Origin: Pseudomonadota bacterium
GTDB lineage: Bacteria; Pseudomonadota; Alphaproteobacteria; Rhodobacterales; Rhodobacteraceae
Direction of reading: 5' to 3'
Assembly: GCA_018240425.1 (NCBI GenBank)
Contig: JAFEFU010000065.1
Coordinates: forward strand, 1 to 32,456
DNA length: 32,456 bases
Shown here: positions 8,870 to 20,465 of the stretch, one piece after another
Numbering within the stretch: position 1 is the first letter of the stretch
How the letters are laid out: each line of letters begins with the position of its first letter
The notes under the pieces: generated by a model
Told to the model about the DNA's origin: nothing
The model's input: only the letters and a program-made list of their open reading frames with translations
Database searches by the model: none
Program-made: the position numbers and the translations under genes

Positions 8870-8968
8870 CTGGTCCCCCGTCGGTGGTTGTCAGGTCGGT
8901 TGCGGCGCGGAGGTTAGGGGAAGGGCCGCGCGCAGGCAACCGCGCGCCGCGGCAGGGCCTGCGATGGT

Positions 8969-9967
8969 TCAGCGCAGCCAGAGGCCCGCCGACTTGATGC
9001 GGTTGCGGATCGCCTGTTCGCGGCGCGGCAGGTCGGCGCGGTTGAAGAGGGCGCGGACCTCGCGGCCCTTGCCGTGATAGATCAGCCGCTTGGCCGGCTC
9101 GTGTTCGCGCAGGATCTTCTTGATCCGGTTGGGCGCCGTCACATCCTCGAGAACGGACACCGCCGCGTCGCCCTCGCGCGCGTAAAGCAGCGGCAGCGCC
9201 CGGTAGTGACAGCTGACCGCCCCGTCCAGTCCCGCGAGCCCCGGCCCCGGCCGCCCGCCTCCGAAGGAATGGATGACGAGCGGCAGCACCACCTGATCCA
9301 GCCAGGGATCGAGCGGCTGGCAGGCAAGCTCCTCGATCTCGCCGTCGCGCACCGACAGGGCAAAGTCGAGAAAGCGCCGGCCGAATGCCACCGGGTCGCG
9401 ATGGAAGAACCAGCCGGCGTTGAAGTAGAGATAGCGCTGCCAGTATTCGTCCGGCTGGGACAGGTCGAGCGAGGTGTCGAAGTCGAGGCCGAACCGGTCG
9501 TAGAGCGCCTTCCAGATGCCGCCGTAGCCCGGCCCGTAGAGCGGAACCTGCGGCCAGCTCCCCTCGCGGCGCATCGAGGCCGAGGGGCGGGAAAAGTCGA
9601 AGTCCACGTCCGCCAGCGGCCCGGTGAACAGGGTGTCAGTGTCGAAAAAGGCGAAGGGCTGTCCCTCTGGCAGCGCCGACAGCACTTCGATCTTGTTGCC
9701 GTAGGGGTAGGTCTGGCCGAAGGCGCGGTTCTCGAAGGGCAGGATCTCGGCGCCAAGCTCGCCCAGAAGATCCCTGACCGGCCCCGCCATCCGCGGATCG
9801 CGCGGCCAGAGCGGGCCGGGCTGGGGTTCGCCGACCAGAAGCCGGCCGGCGAAGCCCGGGTTGGCGGCGCGGAAGCTGGCGGCCAGGATCACCGCCTCGT
9901 GGGCCAGCCGGCCGTTCTGGGCGACGCAGACGACATTCAGGGGGGATCGGGCCGGGCCTGCGGACAT
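8969..9967 (-). CDS. Conserved protein of probable glycosyltransferase fold
   Basis: The 332-residue soluble protein opens with a beta-strand/helix typical of a nucleotide-sugar-binding half (NVVCVAQNGRLAHEAVILAASF). It carries FAFFDTDTLFTGPL around residues 106-117, where D109-T110-D111 looks like the metal-binding DXD motif of GT-A glycosyltransferases. Later LYFNAGWFFHRD and LDPWLDQVVLPLVI resemble acceptor-side segments of GT8-like enzymes. No membrane segment is seen. The start ATG follows GAGAGG at good spacing, and a TATAGT box lies about 27 bases upstream. No other polysaccharide gene is adjacent, so donor and acceptor are unknown. The family assignment is by motif and fold pattern only. 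Confidence 0.75.
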   Translation of the reverse strand: MSAGPARSPLNVVCVAQNGRLAHEAVILAASFRAANPGFAGRLLVGEPQPGPLWPRDPRMAGPVRDLLGELGAEILPFENRAFGQTYPYGNKIEVLSALPEGQPFAFFDTDTLFTGPLADVDFDFSRPSASMRREGSWPQVPLYGPGYGGIWKALYDRFGLDFDTSLDLSQPDEYWQRYLYFNAGWFFHRDPVAFGRRFLDFALSVRDGEIEELACQPLDPWLDQVVLPLVIHSFGGGRPGPGLAGLDGAVSCHYRALPLLYAREGDAAVSVLEDVTAPNRIKKILREHEPAKRLIYHGKGREVRALFNRADLPRREQAIRNRIKSAGLWLR

Positions 9968-10035
9968 GGTACCTCTCGCGCCCGGCCACTATAGCCGGAT
10001 TGCCCCGGCCGGAAAGGCCGGAGCGCGAGGCCGGG

Positions 10036-10836
10036 TCAGCCCTTGCGGGGCGGCGAGAAGCGCAGGGACAGGCAGGACATGCCGCCATCCAGTTTCGCGC
10101 ATTCGCTGTTGCCGATCGCCACGACCTTGTAGCCGGCCTTGGCCAGCCGCTCGGCGGTCGCCGGGAACCCCTCGGGCACGATCACCGCGTCGTTGAAGCG
10201 GATCGAGTTCGCCGCCGCTTCCTCGCCCTCGGCGGTCAGGATGACCCGGTAGCCGGTGAAGCATCCGGCGGCGGCCAGGCGCGGGGTGGACAGGATCGTC
10301 TCGGCGTCGAGAAGCGAGCAGTCGGTCTTGAAGTGCAGGACGCCGGGCGGGGTCGCCAGCTCGCGCACCCTGTAGCCCCAGCGGGCGACAAGTCCGGTCA
10401 GTTCGGCAATCCCCGCCGCATCGGTGCGGGCCGAGCTGCCGACGAGGATCTCGGTCTCGGTGGTCAGGATGTCGCCGCCCTCGATGGTGCCCGGTCCCCT
10501 GATGGTCAGGATCTCGTCGTAGAAGCGCGCGAGCGTCGGCGCCATCTCCGCCGCCTCGCCGAGGCGGGTGGCGGCGCCGGGGCGCATGACGACGGCACCT
10601 TCGGGCAGGCACAGGGCGGTGTCCTCGACGAACTGGGCATCGGGATAGGCCGCCAGCGGTGCCAGCTCGGTCACTTCGGCGCCCTCGGCCCTGAGGGCCG
10701 CGACATAGTCCGCATGATGGGCAAGCATCTGCGCCACGTCGGGCGCCCCGCTGTCGACGGCACGCAGGCCCCCGGTCGCACTGGCGGCGGGCCGGCGGGT
10801 GATGGCGTGGGTAAAGCGGAACGATCTGCCTGACAT
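10036..10836 (-). CDS. ddaH: Dimethylarginine dimethylaminohydrolase / amidinotransferase-family hydrolase
   Basis: Enzymes of this family hydrolyse N-omega-methylated arginines to citrulline and methylamines. The 266-residue product keeps the expected catalytic set by motif: the acidic FVEDTAL (E71/D72), IEGGD with E119, GVLHFKTDCS with H168, and the nucleophile C255 in DGGMSCLSLR near the C-terminus. Length fits bacterial DDAH (250-270). I chose the ATG at 10836 because AAGGAG sits seven bases upstream; a longer in-frame reading would run back through the tRNA-Tyr gene. It lies 79 bases downstream of tRNA-Tyr on the same strand. An arginine deiminase or citrullinase-like substrate cannot be fully excluded. 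Confidence 0.9.
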   Translation of the reverse strand: MSGRSFRFTHAITRRPAASATGGLRAVDSGAPDVAQMLAHHADYVAALRAEGAEVTELAPLAAYPDAQFVEDTALCLPEGAVVMRPGAATRLGEAAEMAPTLARFYDEILTIRGPGTIEGGDILTTETEILVGSSARTDAAGIAELTGLVARWGYRVRELATPPGVLHFKTDCSLLDAETILSTPRLAAAGCFTGYRVILTAEGEEAAANSIRFNDAVIVPEGFPATAERLAKAGYKVVAIGNSECAKLDGGMSCLSLRFSPPRKG

Positions 10837-10915
10837 GGGATTCTCCTTGGCTCGCGCCCCTGTAGCGCAGGCGGGAGGCAGAGGGAAGCACGGCGAGGGG
10901 GAGGGGATCGGGGGA

Positions 10916-10999
10916 TGGTGGGCGACCCTGGAATCGAACCAGGCACGAGTCGCCTCGGCGGAGTTACAGTCCGCTGCCGCACCTTGCAGCACGTCGCCC
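10916..10999 (-). tRNA. tRNA-Tyr (anticodon GTA)
   Basis: Read on the minus strand, the acceptor stem is GGGCGAC/GTCGCCC followed by discriminator A and an encoded CCA. The anticodon stem GCGGA/TCCGC holds the loop CTGTAAC, giving anticodon GTA. A long variable arm (CGAG/CTCG) marks a class II tRNA, as expected for bacterial tRNA-Tyr, and the T arm is CCTGG-TTCGATT-CCAGG. The length is 84 bases. Confidence 0.97.
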
Positions 11000-11009
11000 A
11001 CTGGCGGGG

Positions 11010-11038
11010 TGAATACGCGCGGGGGCGGGGTGCGTCAA
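11010..11038 (-). promoter_or_regulatory. Sigma-70 type promoter of tRNA-Tyr
   Basis: On the minus strand TTGACG (11038-11033) and TATTCA (11015-11010) are separated by exactly 17 bases and end 10 bases before the mature tRNA. The near-consensus boxes and their position make this a convincing housekeeping promoter. Confidence 0.8.
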
Positions 11039-11158
11039 GGCGGTTTTTCCGGGGTGCGGCCGGGCGATTTCGCAGTCCGCGCGCCCGTCCGTCTTGCCTT
11101 TGCGGCGGCAGTCGCGCAATGGTGCGGCCCGGCCCGGCCGGGGCCTTTCGGGGATGGG

Positions 11159-11950
11159 ATGATGAAGAAGCCGACCTGGGTTGTCGAAAAGGAGCGCGCC
11201 CGCCGCGTGGCCGCCGCCGAGACGGTGTGGCTTTTCGGTCTTCACGCCGTCCGCGACGCGCTGGCCAACCCGGCGCGGGTCAAGCTGCGGCTGGTCCTGA
11301 CCCCGAACGCCGCCGACAAGCTGGGGACGGCCCCGGCCGAGGCGGGCCTTGCCCCCGAGATCGTCGAGCCGCGCAAGTTCGACGCGCATGTGCCGCTCGA
11401 GCCCGAGAACGTCCACCAGGGTGCGGCGCTCGAGGTCCGGCCGCTGGCCTGGGGGACGCTGGCCGAGGTGGCGGTGGGCGGGCAGGGCGCCCCCCTCGTC
11501 GTGCTTCTCGACCGGGTGACGGACCCCCACAACGTCGGCGCCATCCTGCGCTCGGCCGAGGTGTTCGGCGCCCGCGCCGTGATCGCGCCGCTGCGCCATT
11601 CCGCCCCCGAGACCGGGGCGCTGGCCAAGGCCGCAAGCGGCGCCCTTGAACGCCAGCCCTATCTGCGGGTGGTCAACCTGGCGCGGGCGATGGAGGAGCT
11701 GAAGGCGGCGGGCTACCTGCTCTTCGGCCTCGACGGGACGGCGGACCTCACCCTGGCCGGGGCGCTGGAGGAGGCCGGCCCCCGTCCGGTCGGCCTTGTC
11801 CTCGGTGCCGAGGGGCCGGGCCTGCGCGAGAAGACCCGGGAGACCTGCGACCGGCTGGTGAAGATTCCCTTCGCGGGCGGGTTCGGCTCGCTCAATGTCT
11901 CGAATGCCGCGGCGGTTGCGCTTTACGCCGCGAGCAGCCGCCCGGCGTGA
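11159..11950 (+). CDS. rlmB: RlmB-like 23S rRNA (guanosine-2'-O-)-methyltransferase, TrmH/SpoU family
   Basis: SPOUT-class enzymes of this type use S-adenosylmethionine to 2'-O-methylate a guanosine in the peptidyl-transferase region of 23S rRNA. The 263-residue protein has an N-terminal substrate-binding domain (about 22-95, starting VWLFGLHAVRDAL) and a C-terminal SpoU knot domain with the three usual motifs: NVGAILRSAEVFGA (125-138), LVLGAEGPGL (213-222) and IPFAGGFGSLNVSNAAAVAL (236-255). Two tandem ATG codons at 11159 and 11162 are both possible starts; upstream in-frame codons run over the tRNA-Tyr promoter and are unlikely. TrmH and RlmB are hard to separate by eye, but the N-terminal domain favours RlmB. 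Confidence 0.9.
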   Translation: MMKKPTWVVEKERARRVAAAETVWLFGLHAVRDALANPARVKLRLVLTPNAADKLGTAPAEAGLAPEIVEPRKFDAHVPLEPENVHQGAALEVRPLAWGTLAEVAVGGQGAPLVVLLDRVTDPHNVGAILRSAEVFGARAVIAPLRHSAPETGALAKAASGALERQPYLRVVNLARAMEELKAAGYLLFGLDGTADLTLAGALEEAGPRPVGLVLGAEGPGLREKTRETCDRLVKIPFAGGFGSLNVSNAAAVALYAASSRPA

Positions 11951-12099
11951 ACAATGCGCCGGAAGGGCCGCATTCGCGCCGAAAGCCGATCACCTTTGCG
12001 GGAGGCGGCTTTCACTGGCCCCGGCGGCGTGGCATCTTCCGCTGGACGCCCAGGGGACGCCACGAACCACTCGGGGAACCATTCGGGCCGGAGCCTTTG

Positions 12100-12552
12100 A
12101 TGATCACGGTTGCCAGCCGCCTTGCCGGCGCCCTTTTCCTGCTGGCCGGCGCGGCGCTGCCCGCCCTGGCCGAGGAACCTGCGGTCTACGCGCCGAACGG
12201 GGTGGCCCTGTCGGGCTATGACGCGGTTTCCTATTTCACCGAGGGCCGCCCGCGCGCCGGTTCGGCCAGCCATGCGCTGATGTGGCATGGCGCAACCTGG
12301 TATTTCGCCACGCCGCAGTCGATGGAACGGTTCGAGATGAACCCCACCGCCTATGCCCCGCAGTTCGGCGGCTATTGCGCCTATGGCATCTCGGAGGGCC
12401 ATGCCCAGAGCGGCGCGCCGCAGGCCTTCATCATTCATGGCGGCAAGCTCTATATCCTGCATGACGCCCAGCGTCTGGCCGAGGCGCAGGCCCATATCGA
12501 CGAGATCATCGACGCCGCCGAGGAACATTGGCCGGCCGCGATCGGGCACTGA
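12100..12552 (+). CDS. Exported YHS-domain protein
   Basis: The 150-residue protein begins with a signal peptide (about 1-24, cleavage after ALA) and then carries one YHS-type domain: VALSGYDAVSYFTEGRPRAG, then the hydrophobic WYFATPQSMERFEMNPTAYA, and a GGYCAYGISEG segment with the single cysteine C93. YHS domains occur in metal-linked proteins; the role of this exported form is not established. The ATG at 12100 has GGAG six bases upstream and starts the signal peptide; longer in-frame readings lack a credible start. A small hairpin (CGGCGG-AGAG-CCGCCG, 12554-12569) follows the stop codon. Confidence 0.88.
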   Translation: MITVASRLAGALFLLAGAALPALAEEPAVYAPNGVALSGYDAVSYFTEGRPRAGSASHALMWHGATWYFATPQSMERFEMNPTAYAPQFGGYCAYGISEGHAQSGAPQAFIIHGGKLYILHDAQRLAEAQAHIDEIIDAAEEHWPAAIGH

Positions 12553-12635
12553 ACGGCGGAGAGCCGCCGATTGCGATCACATCTTCGAGACGGCCCCTTT
12601 TGCACCACGTTTACATTCTTACCTTCATATGTGGA

Positions 12636-12720
12636 GGCACGGCTTCGGAACTGCCGTGTCTCAGCTCACTGTCCCTCGTTCCGTAACTGGCGCCCGGCCG
12701 TTCGGCCCGGGCGCTTTTTT
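12636..12720 (+). ncRNA. Candidate small RNA or leader/attenuator between the YHS and CoA-binding genes
   Basis: An isolated 8-bp stem with one G-T pair (12636-12643 with 12653-12660), a short single-stranded stretch and then an intrinsic terminator (12690-12720) form a compact two-hairpin transcript-like unit. The upstream stretch is locally AT-rich, with TTGCAC at 12600-12605 and TCATAT at 12625-12630 as weak promoter-like boxes. No reading frame fits. It ends 14 bases before the CoA-binding gene, so it could instead be a leader that attenuates that gene. Transcription is not shown by sequence alone. Confidence 0.4.
12690..12720 (+). terminator. Rho-independent terminator
   Basis: GCGCCCGG (12690-12697) and CCGGGCGC (12707-12714) form a perfect 8-bp stem with a 9-base loop, followed at once by six T. 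It lies 138 bases after the YHS gene and just ahead of the CoA-binding gene. Confidence 0.88.
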
Positions 12721-12734
12721 GTGTGCAGGAACCG

Positions 12735-13166
12735 ATGACCGACCCCGACGACCAGACCATCCGCCGCATCCTGACCGAAACCCGCTGCGTCGCCGTTGTC
12801 GGCTGGTCGGCCAAGCCCGAGCGGCCCTCGCACGGGGTGGCCGATTTCCTCATCGCCCGGGGGATGCGGGTGATCCCGGTCAATCCCGGTCTGGTCGGGC
12901 AGACCTATCGCGGCGAGGCGATCCGCGCCGATCTTGCCGGGATCGGCGCGCACGAGGCGGTCGGGATGGTCGACATCTTCCGCCGGTCCTCGGCGGTGGC
13001 CGGGATCGTCGATCAGGCGCTGGCGGTGCTGCCCTCGCTGAAGGTGATCTGGATGCAATTGGGCGTCGCCGACGAGGCGGCGGCAGAGCGGGCGCGCCGG
13101 AAGGGGATCATCGTCGTCCAGAACCGCTGCCCGATGATCGAGGCGCGGCGGCTGGGGCTGGCCTGA
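12735..13166 (+). CDS. CoA-binding (YccU-like) Rossmann protein
   Basis: The 143-residue protein is a single CoA-binding domain of the succinyl-CoA-synthetase-like Rossmann type: CVAVVGWSAKPERPSHGVA (residues 18-36) as the nucleotide loop, then RVIPVNPGLVGQTYRGEA, VDIFRRSS and the late WMQLGVADEAAAERARRKG and NRCPMIEARRLG segments that mark YccU/YneT-like proteins. Their physiological role is unknown beyond binding CoA. I prefer the ATG at 12735 because AGGA lies four bases upstream; a GTG at 12723 would add four residues. The stop lies 9 bases from the convergent arsC stop. Confidence 0.9.
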   Translation: MTDPDDQTIRRILTETRCVAVVGWSAKPERPSHGVADFLIARGMRVIPVNPGLVGQTYRGEAIRADLAGIGAHEAVGMVDIFRRSSAVAGIVDQALAVLPSLKVIWMQLGVADEAAAERARRKGIIVVQNRCPMIEARRLGLA

Positions 13167-13175
13167 GCCCGGCGC

Positions 13176-13523
13176 CTACCCGAGGATAGACAGGACCGCT
13201 TCGGGCGGGCGGCCGAGCGCGGCGCGGCCGCCGTTGATGACCAGCGGCCGCTCGATCAGGCGCGGGTCGCGGGCCAGCGCCCCAAGGATCGCGGCGTCGC
13301 CCGCGTCGGCGGGCAGCCCGAGGGCGCGGAACGCCTCGTCGCCGGTGCGGGCCAGCGCCCGGGCGGGAAGGCCCAGCAGGCGCAGCGCCTCGGCCAGTTC
13401 GGCAAGCGACGGCGGGTCGTCGAGATAGAGGCGAATGTCGGGGTCAAGCCCGCGGGCCTGAAGCAGGGCCAGGGTCTCGCGCGATTTGGTGCAGCGCGGG
13501 TTGTGCCAGATGGTCGGGGTCAC
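13176..13523 (-). CDS. arsC: ArsC-family reductase (arsenate reductase/YfgD-like)
   Basis: The 115-residue thioredoxin-fold protein has the family active-site cysteine at C11 in [12 protein letters not shown], and the downstream [16 protein letters not shown] segment that supplies the anion-binding arginines. The CTKSRE context is closer to YfgD-type proteins than to the CGTSRN of plasmid arsenate reductases, so true arsenate reduction is uncertain. No arsR, arsB or acr3 gene is nearby. It starts with GTG whose first bases overlap the pyrD stop (GTGA, 13520-13523), so translation is probably coupled to pyrD. Confidence 0.87.
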   Translation of the reverse strand: MTPTIWHNPRCTKSRETLALLQARGLDPDIRLYLDDPPSLAELAEALRLLGLPARALARTGDEAFRALGLPADAGDAAILGALARDPRLIERPLVINGGRAALGRPPEAVLSILG

Positions 13524-14578
13524 AGCCAGTCCTTTCGTCCGGTGCCCACCGCCTCGGCGGCCGACGCAAATCCGTCGCGCAGCAGAAGCCGGTCCAGCCC
13601 CTGCGCGATCCCGGCGGCAAGGCTGAGGCCGCCATAGACCATCGCCGAATAGATCTGCACCGCCGAGGCCCCGGCGCGGATCTTCTGATAGGCCTGTTCG
13701 GCGCTGCCCACGCCGCCGACCCCGATCAGCGGCAGCCGCCCGTCGGTCAGCTGCGACAGGCGCGCAAGGACGCGGGTCGATCTCTCGAACAGCGGCGCGC
13801 CGGAAAGGCCGCCCGCCTGGCCGGCATGGGGGCTTTTCAGCCCGTCGCGCGCCAGCGTCGTGTTGGTGGCGATCACCCCGTCGATGCCGCTGTCCAGCGC
13901 CACCCCGGCGAGGTCGGAAAGCTCATCCTGCCCGAGGTCGGGCGAGATCTTCAGAAAGACCGGGACCGGGCGGGCCAGCCGCGCGCGTTCGGCCATCACC
14001 CCGGCCAGAAGGGCCGAGAGCGCGGCCTTGCCCTGCAGGTCGCGCAGCCGTTCGGTGTTGGGCGACGAGACGTTGACGGTGGCGAAATCGACGTGCGGGC
14101 CGCAGATGGCCAGCACCCGGGCGAAGTCGGCGGCACGGTCGGCGCTGTCCTTGTTGGCGCCAAGATTCAGGCCGACCGGTACGGCGCGGCGGGTGCGCGA
14201 AAGGCGCGCGGCGATTGCCTCGGCGCCGTCGTTGTTGAAGCCGAAGCGGTTGATGACGGCGCGGTCCGCGCCCAGCCGGAACAGGCGGGGCCGCGGGTTG
14301 CCGGGCTGGGGCCGGGGCGTCGCCGCACCCACCTCGACAAAGCCGAAGCCTGCCCGCGACAGGGCGCCCGCCGCCTCGGCGTTCTTGTCATAGCCCGCCG
14401 CCAGCCCGACCGGGTTCGGCAGATCCAGCCCGGCAAGGCGGCACTTCAGCCGCCCGGACGTGACCGGGCCGGGCAGGGGCGCAAGACCCGCCGCCAGGGC
14501 GCGGAGCGACAGTCCGTGCGCCCGCTCGGGGTCAAGCTGGTGCAGTCCGCAAAGCGCGATCCGCTCGATCAGGGTCAC
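13520..14578 (-). CDS. pyrD: Dihydroorotate dehydrogenase (quinone), class 2
   Basis: This inner-membrane-associated flavoenzyme oxidises dihydroorotate to orotate in pyrimidine synthesis and passes electrons to quinone. The 352-residue product has the class 2 N-terminal helical extension ([19 protein letters not shown]), the FMN-barrel motifs [11 protein letters not shown] and [10 protein letters not shown], the catalytic serine S172 in [14 protein letters not shown], and the late [19 protein letters not shown] phosphate loop. The start is GTG at 14578, where the sequence GTGA also contains the stop of the preceding DUF952 gene. A longer open frame runs upstream in another gene's territory and is not used. 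Confidence 0.96.
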   Translation of the reverse strand: MTLIERIALCGLHQLDPERAHGLSLRALAAGLAPLPGPVTSGRLKCRLAGLDLPNPVGLAAGYDKNAEAAGALSRAGFGFVEVGAATPRPQPGNPRPRLFRLGADRAVINRFGFNNDGAEAIAARLSRTRRAVPVGLNLGANKDSADRAADFARVLAICGPHVDFATVNVSSPNTERLRDLQGKAALSALLAGVMAERARLARPVPVFLKISPDLGQDELSDLAGVALDSGIDGVIATNTTLARDGLKSPHAGQAGGLSGAPLFERSTRVLARLSQLTDGRLPLIGVGGVGSAEQAYQKIRAGASAVQIYSAMVYGGLSLAAGIAQGLDRLLLRDGFASAAEAVGTGRKDWL

Positions 14579-14913
14579 AGCAGGCCCTCGGGGAAGATGT
14601 GGCCGCTGGCGCCGAGCGGCAGGGACTTGTCCCACACCACCTCGTCCAGCCGCATCTCGCGGTAGAGGTGCGGAAACAGCGCGCCGCCGCGCGAGGCCTC
14701 CCACTTCAGCGCCGGCCCCATGCGCGCGGCATCGAATGCCACCAGCACGAGGTCGCTTTCCTTCTCGAAATGACGGGCGGCGGTCTCGACCACCTGGGCC
14801 GGCGTCGAGAAATGGATGAAGCCGTCGGCCACATCGACCGGCGCGCCGCTGGTGCGGCCCTCGGCGCGGAACCGCTCCCATTCGGGGCGGCGGAGGATCT
14901 TCAGGATCAGCAT
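14575..14913 (-). CDS. DUF952-domain protein
   Basis: The 112-residue small soluble protein matches the DUF952 family by its opening [18 protein letters not shown], the [20 protein letters not shown] core, the [10 protein letters not shown] strand and the closing PHLYREMRL...VVWDKSLPL. The family is widespread and often found in operons of unrelated enzymes; its function is unknown. The ATG at 14913 was chosen because conserved family sequence begins there; upstream in-frame codons encode unlike, Cys/Arg-rich sequence. It is the first gene of a three-gene unit with pyrD and arsC, with overlapping stop and start codons. Confidence 0.9.
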   Translation of the reverse strand: MLILKILRRPEWERFRAEGRTSGAPVDVADGFIHFSTPAQVVETAARHFEKESDLVLVAFDAARMGPALKWEASRGGALFPHLYREMRLDEVVWDKSLPLGASGHIFPEGLL

Positions 14914-15038
14914 GGCACGCTCTTGCCTCTTTGCGGCACATGGGTCAATGCCCGTTGCCGCGCATCGGGCGCGCAGGGTTTGACAGCCGGCCCCGCCGGA
15001 CACAGCATGGCGGCCATCCCATCCCCGAGGAGGCTGAC

Positions 15039-16562
15039 ATGAACACCCATTCCGCCCGCGGCTTTCTGGCCCTCGCCCTCGCCTGCGCGGCCATCGCCCC
15101 GGCCATGACCCCGGCCCGCGCCGACGAGGTCGTCAAGCTGACCTTCCTGGGGGTGGGCGACACCTACAACTTCCTCGAGGAGGCCGGACGCGGCGGCTTT
15201 GCCCGGCTGAACGCCGTGGCCCGGGCCGAGCGCGCCGCCAATCCGAACACGCTTTACCTCTTTGATGGCGACATGCTGTCCCCCTCGCTGATGTCGGCGT
15301 TCGACAAGGGGCAGAACACCATCGACCTGACCAACATCGTGCCCTTCGACCTGGCGGTCCCCGGCAACCACGAGTTCGACTTCGGCCCGGCCAATTTCGC
15401 CGAGAAGGTGAAGGCGTCGAAATATCCCTGGGCCGCGATCAACATCACCAACGCCGACGGATCGGCCCCCGTCGGCCTGGGCGGCACGATGGTCAGGGAG
15501 GTGGGCGGCCTGAAGGTCGCCCTGGTGCCGGTGGCGCAGGACACCTCGCCCGAGGTTTCCTCGACCGGCGACCTGAAGTTCCTGCCCACGGTCGACAGCG
15601 CCATCGCGGCGGCCGAGGCCGCGCGAAAGGCGGGCGCCGAGCTGGTGGTGGGCGTGGTGCAGACCGACATGGACAATGACCAGAAACTGATCAAGAGCCA
15701 CAAGTTCGACCTGATCCTGTCGGGCGACGATCACATCTACGCCACCGAATACGACGGGGTGACGGCCTATGTCGAAACCTCGGTCGATGCGCGGTTCCTG
15801 TCGCCGGTCGACCTGACGGTGACGGTCGGCGAGAAGGACGGCAAGCGCACCCTTTCCTGGGTGCCCGCGTTCCGCTTCATCGACACCGCGACCGTGGCGC
15901 CGGACCCCGAGACCAAGGCGCTGGCCGACAAGCTGAAGGCCGGTCTCGACAAGACCCTCGATGTCCAGATCGGCACGACCGAAACCCCGCTCGACAGCCG
16001 CCGGAACGTGGTCCGGTCCGAGGAATCGAGCATGGGCGACCTGATCGCCGACGCGATGCGCGCGCGGACCGGCGCCGACATCGCCATCATGAACGGCGGC
16101 GGCATCCGCGGCGACCGGACCTATGAGGCCGGAGCCCGGCTGACCCGCCGCGACATCCTGACCGAACTGCCGTTCGGCAATGTCACCGTGGTGACCGAGC
16201 TGCCCGGCTCGCAGGTGCTGGCCGCGCTCGAGAACGCGGTCAGCCAGGTCGAGAAGGGGGCGGGGCGCTTTGCCCAGGTCTCGGGGATGACCTTCACCTT
16301 CGATCCGTCGGCTCCGGCCGGCAGCCGGGTCAGCGAGGTGATGGTCGCCGGTCAGGCGCTGGTGCCGGACAAGCTCTACCGGGTGGCGGTCAACGATTAC
16401 ATCCTTGGCGGCGGCGACGGGTATTCCGCGCTCGGCGGCGGGCGGATCGTCACCGACACCGGTGGCGGCAACCTTCTGGCCAGCGACGTGATGGCCTATG
16501 TCGAAAAGGCGGGCAAGGTCGCGCCCAAGGTCGAGGGGCGGATCAGGAGGGCCGGGGAGTAG
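15039..16562 (+). CDS. Exported 5'-nucleotidase/UshA-like metallophosphoesterase, divergent metal site
   Basis: The 507-residue protein has a signal peptide (about 1-28, ARA-DE), a metallophosphoesterase domain (about 32-265) and a 5'-nucleotidase C-terminal domain (about 310-480). The C-terminal domain has intact MNGGGIRGDR and NDYILGGGDGY motifs for nucleoside stacking. The catalytic domain keeps D41, D78 (FDGDML) and N110-H111 (GNHEFDFG). By my alignment to E. coli UshA the remaining metal ligands differ: Tyr43 for His43, Thr209/Asp210 for His217, Asp230 for His252 and His232 for Gln254. Family members hydrolyse nucleotides or related phosphates in the periplasm. Substrate and metal use here are uncertain. 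GAGGAGG precedes the ATG. It is convergent with the 5-oxoprolinase gene (7-base gap). Confidence 0.9.
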   Translation: MNTHSARGFLALALACAAIAPAMTPARADEVVKLTFLGVGDTYNFLEEAGRGGFARLNAVARAERAANPNTLYLFDGDMLSPSLMSAFDKGQNTIDLTNIVPFDLAVPGNHEFDFGPANFAEKVKASKYPWAAINITNADGSAPVGLGGTMVREVGGLKVALVPVAQDTSPEVSSTGDLKFLPTVDSAIAAAEAARKAGAELVVGVVQTDMDNDQKLIKSHKFDLILSGDDHIYATEYDGVTAYVETSVDARFLSPVDLTVTVGEKDGKRTLSWVPAFRFIDTATVAPDPETKALADKLKAGLDKTLDVQIGTTETPLDSRRNVVRSEESSMGDLIADAMRARTGADIAIMNGGGIRGDRTYEAGARLTRRDILTELPFGNVTVVTELPGSQVLAALENAVSQVEKGAGRFAQVSGMTFTFDPSAPAGSRVSEVMVAGQALVPDKLYRVAVNDYILGGGDGYSALGGGRIVTDTGGGNLLASDVMAYVEKAGKVAPKVEGRIRRAGE

Positions 16563-16569
16563 CGCGGGA

Positions 16570-20205
<3,636 letters not shown>

Positions 20206-20318
20206 CGGTCGCTCCTTGTCCGGATGGCTGCGACGGGCGGCTCCGGCGGATCGAGTTCACATGGCCGCGCCCGGTTGCGCAAGGCCCCGCGCGCCTGCCG
20301 CGCCGCGGGCCGAAAGGC

Positions 20319-20347
20319 TTGACCCCGGCGCGCAGCTGGACTAGTCA
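20319..20347 (+). promoter_or_regulatory. Sigma-70 type promoter of tRNA-Gly
   Basis: TTGACC at 20319-20324 and TAGTCA at 20342-20347 are separated by 17 bases and end 12 bases before the mature tRNA. The spacing and the strong -35 box match the tRNA-Tyr promoter elsewhere in the window. Confidence 0.7.
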
Positions 20348-20359
20348 GCGCAGAGCCTT

Positions 20360-20433
20360 GCGGGCGTTGTGTAATGGTAAGACCCTAGCCTTCCAAGCTA
20401 GAGACGCGGGTTCGATTCCCGCCGCCCGCTCCA
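20360..20433 (+). tRNA. tRNA-Gly (anticodon TCC)
   Basis: The acceptor stem GCGGGCG/CGCCCGC is followed by T and an encoded CCA. The D arm contains TAATGGTAA, the anticodon loop CTTCCAA sits in a CTAGC/GCTAG stem and gives anticodon TCC, and the T arm is GCGGG-TTCGATT-CCCGC. The length is 74 bases. Confidence 0.97.
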
Positions 20434-20465
20434 GCACCTTCCGCCAGCCTCTACTTCAACAGCCC

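Noticed and set aside
8870..8968. SAM-II riboswitch upstream of metY
   Set aside because: The conserved SAM-II core is absent; the gap holds only GC-rich inverted repeats.
13176..13523. Arsenic resistance operon
   Set aside because: Only a YfgD-like ArsC homologue coupled to pyrD is present; no arsR, arsB, acr3 or arsH nearby.
13521..14941. One long reading frame joining DUF952 territory and pyrD
   Set aside because: The conserved DUF952 protein lies in a different frame and ends in the GTGA overlap with pyrD; the upstream part of the long frame has no similarity to anything I know.
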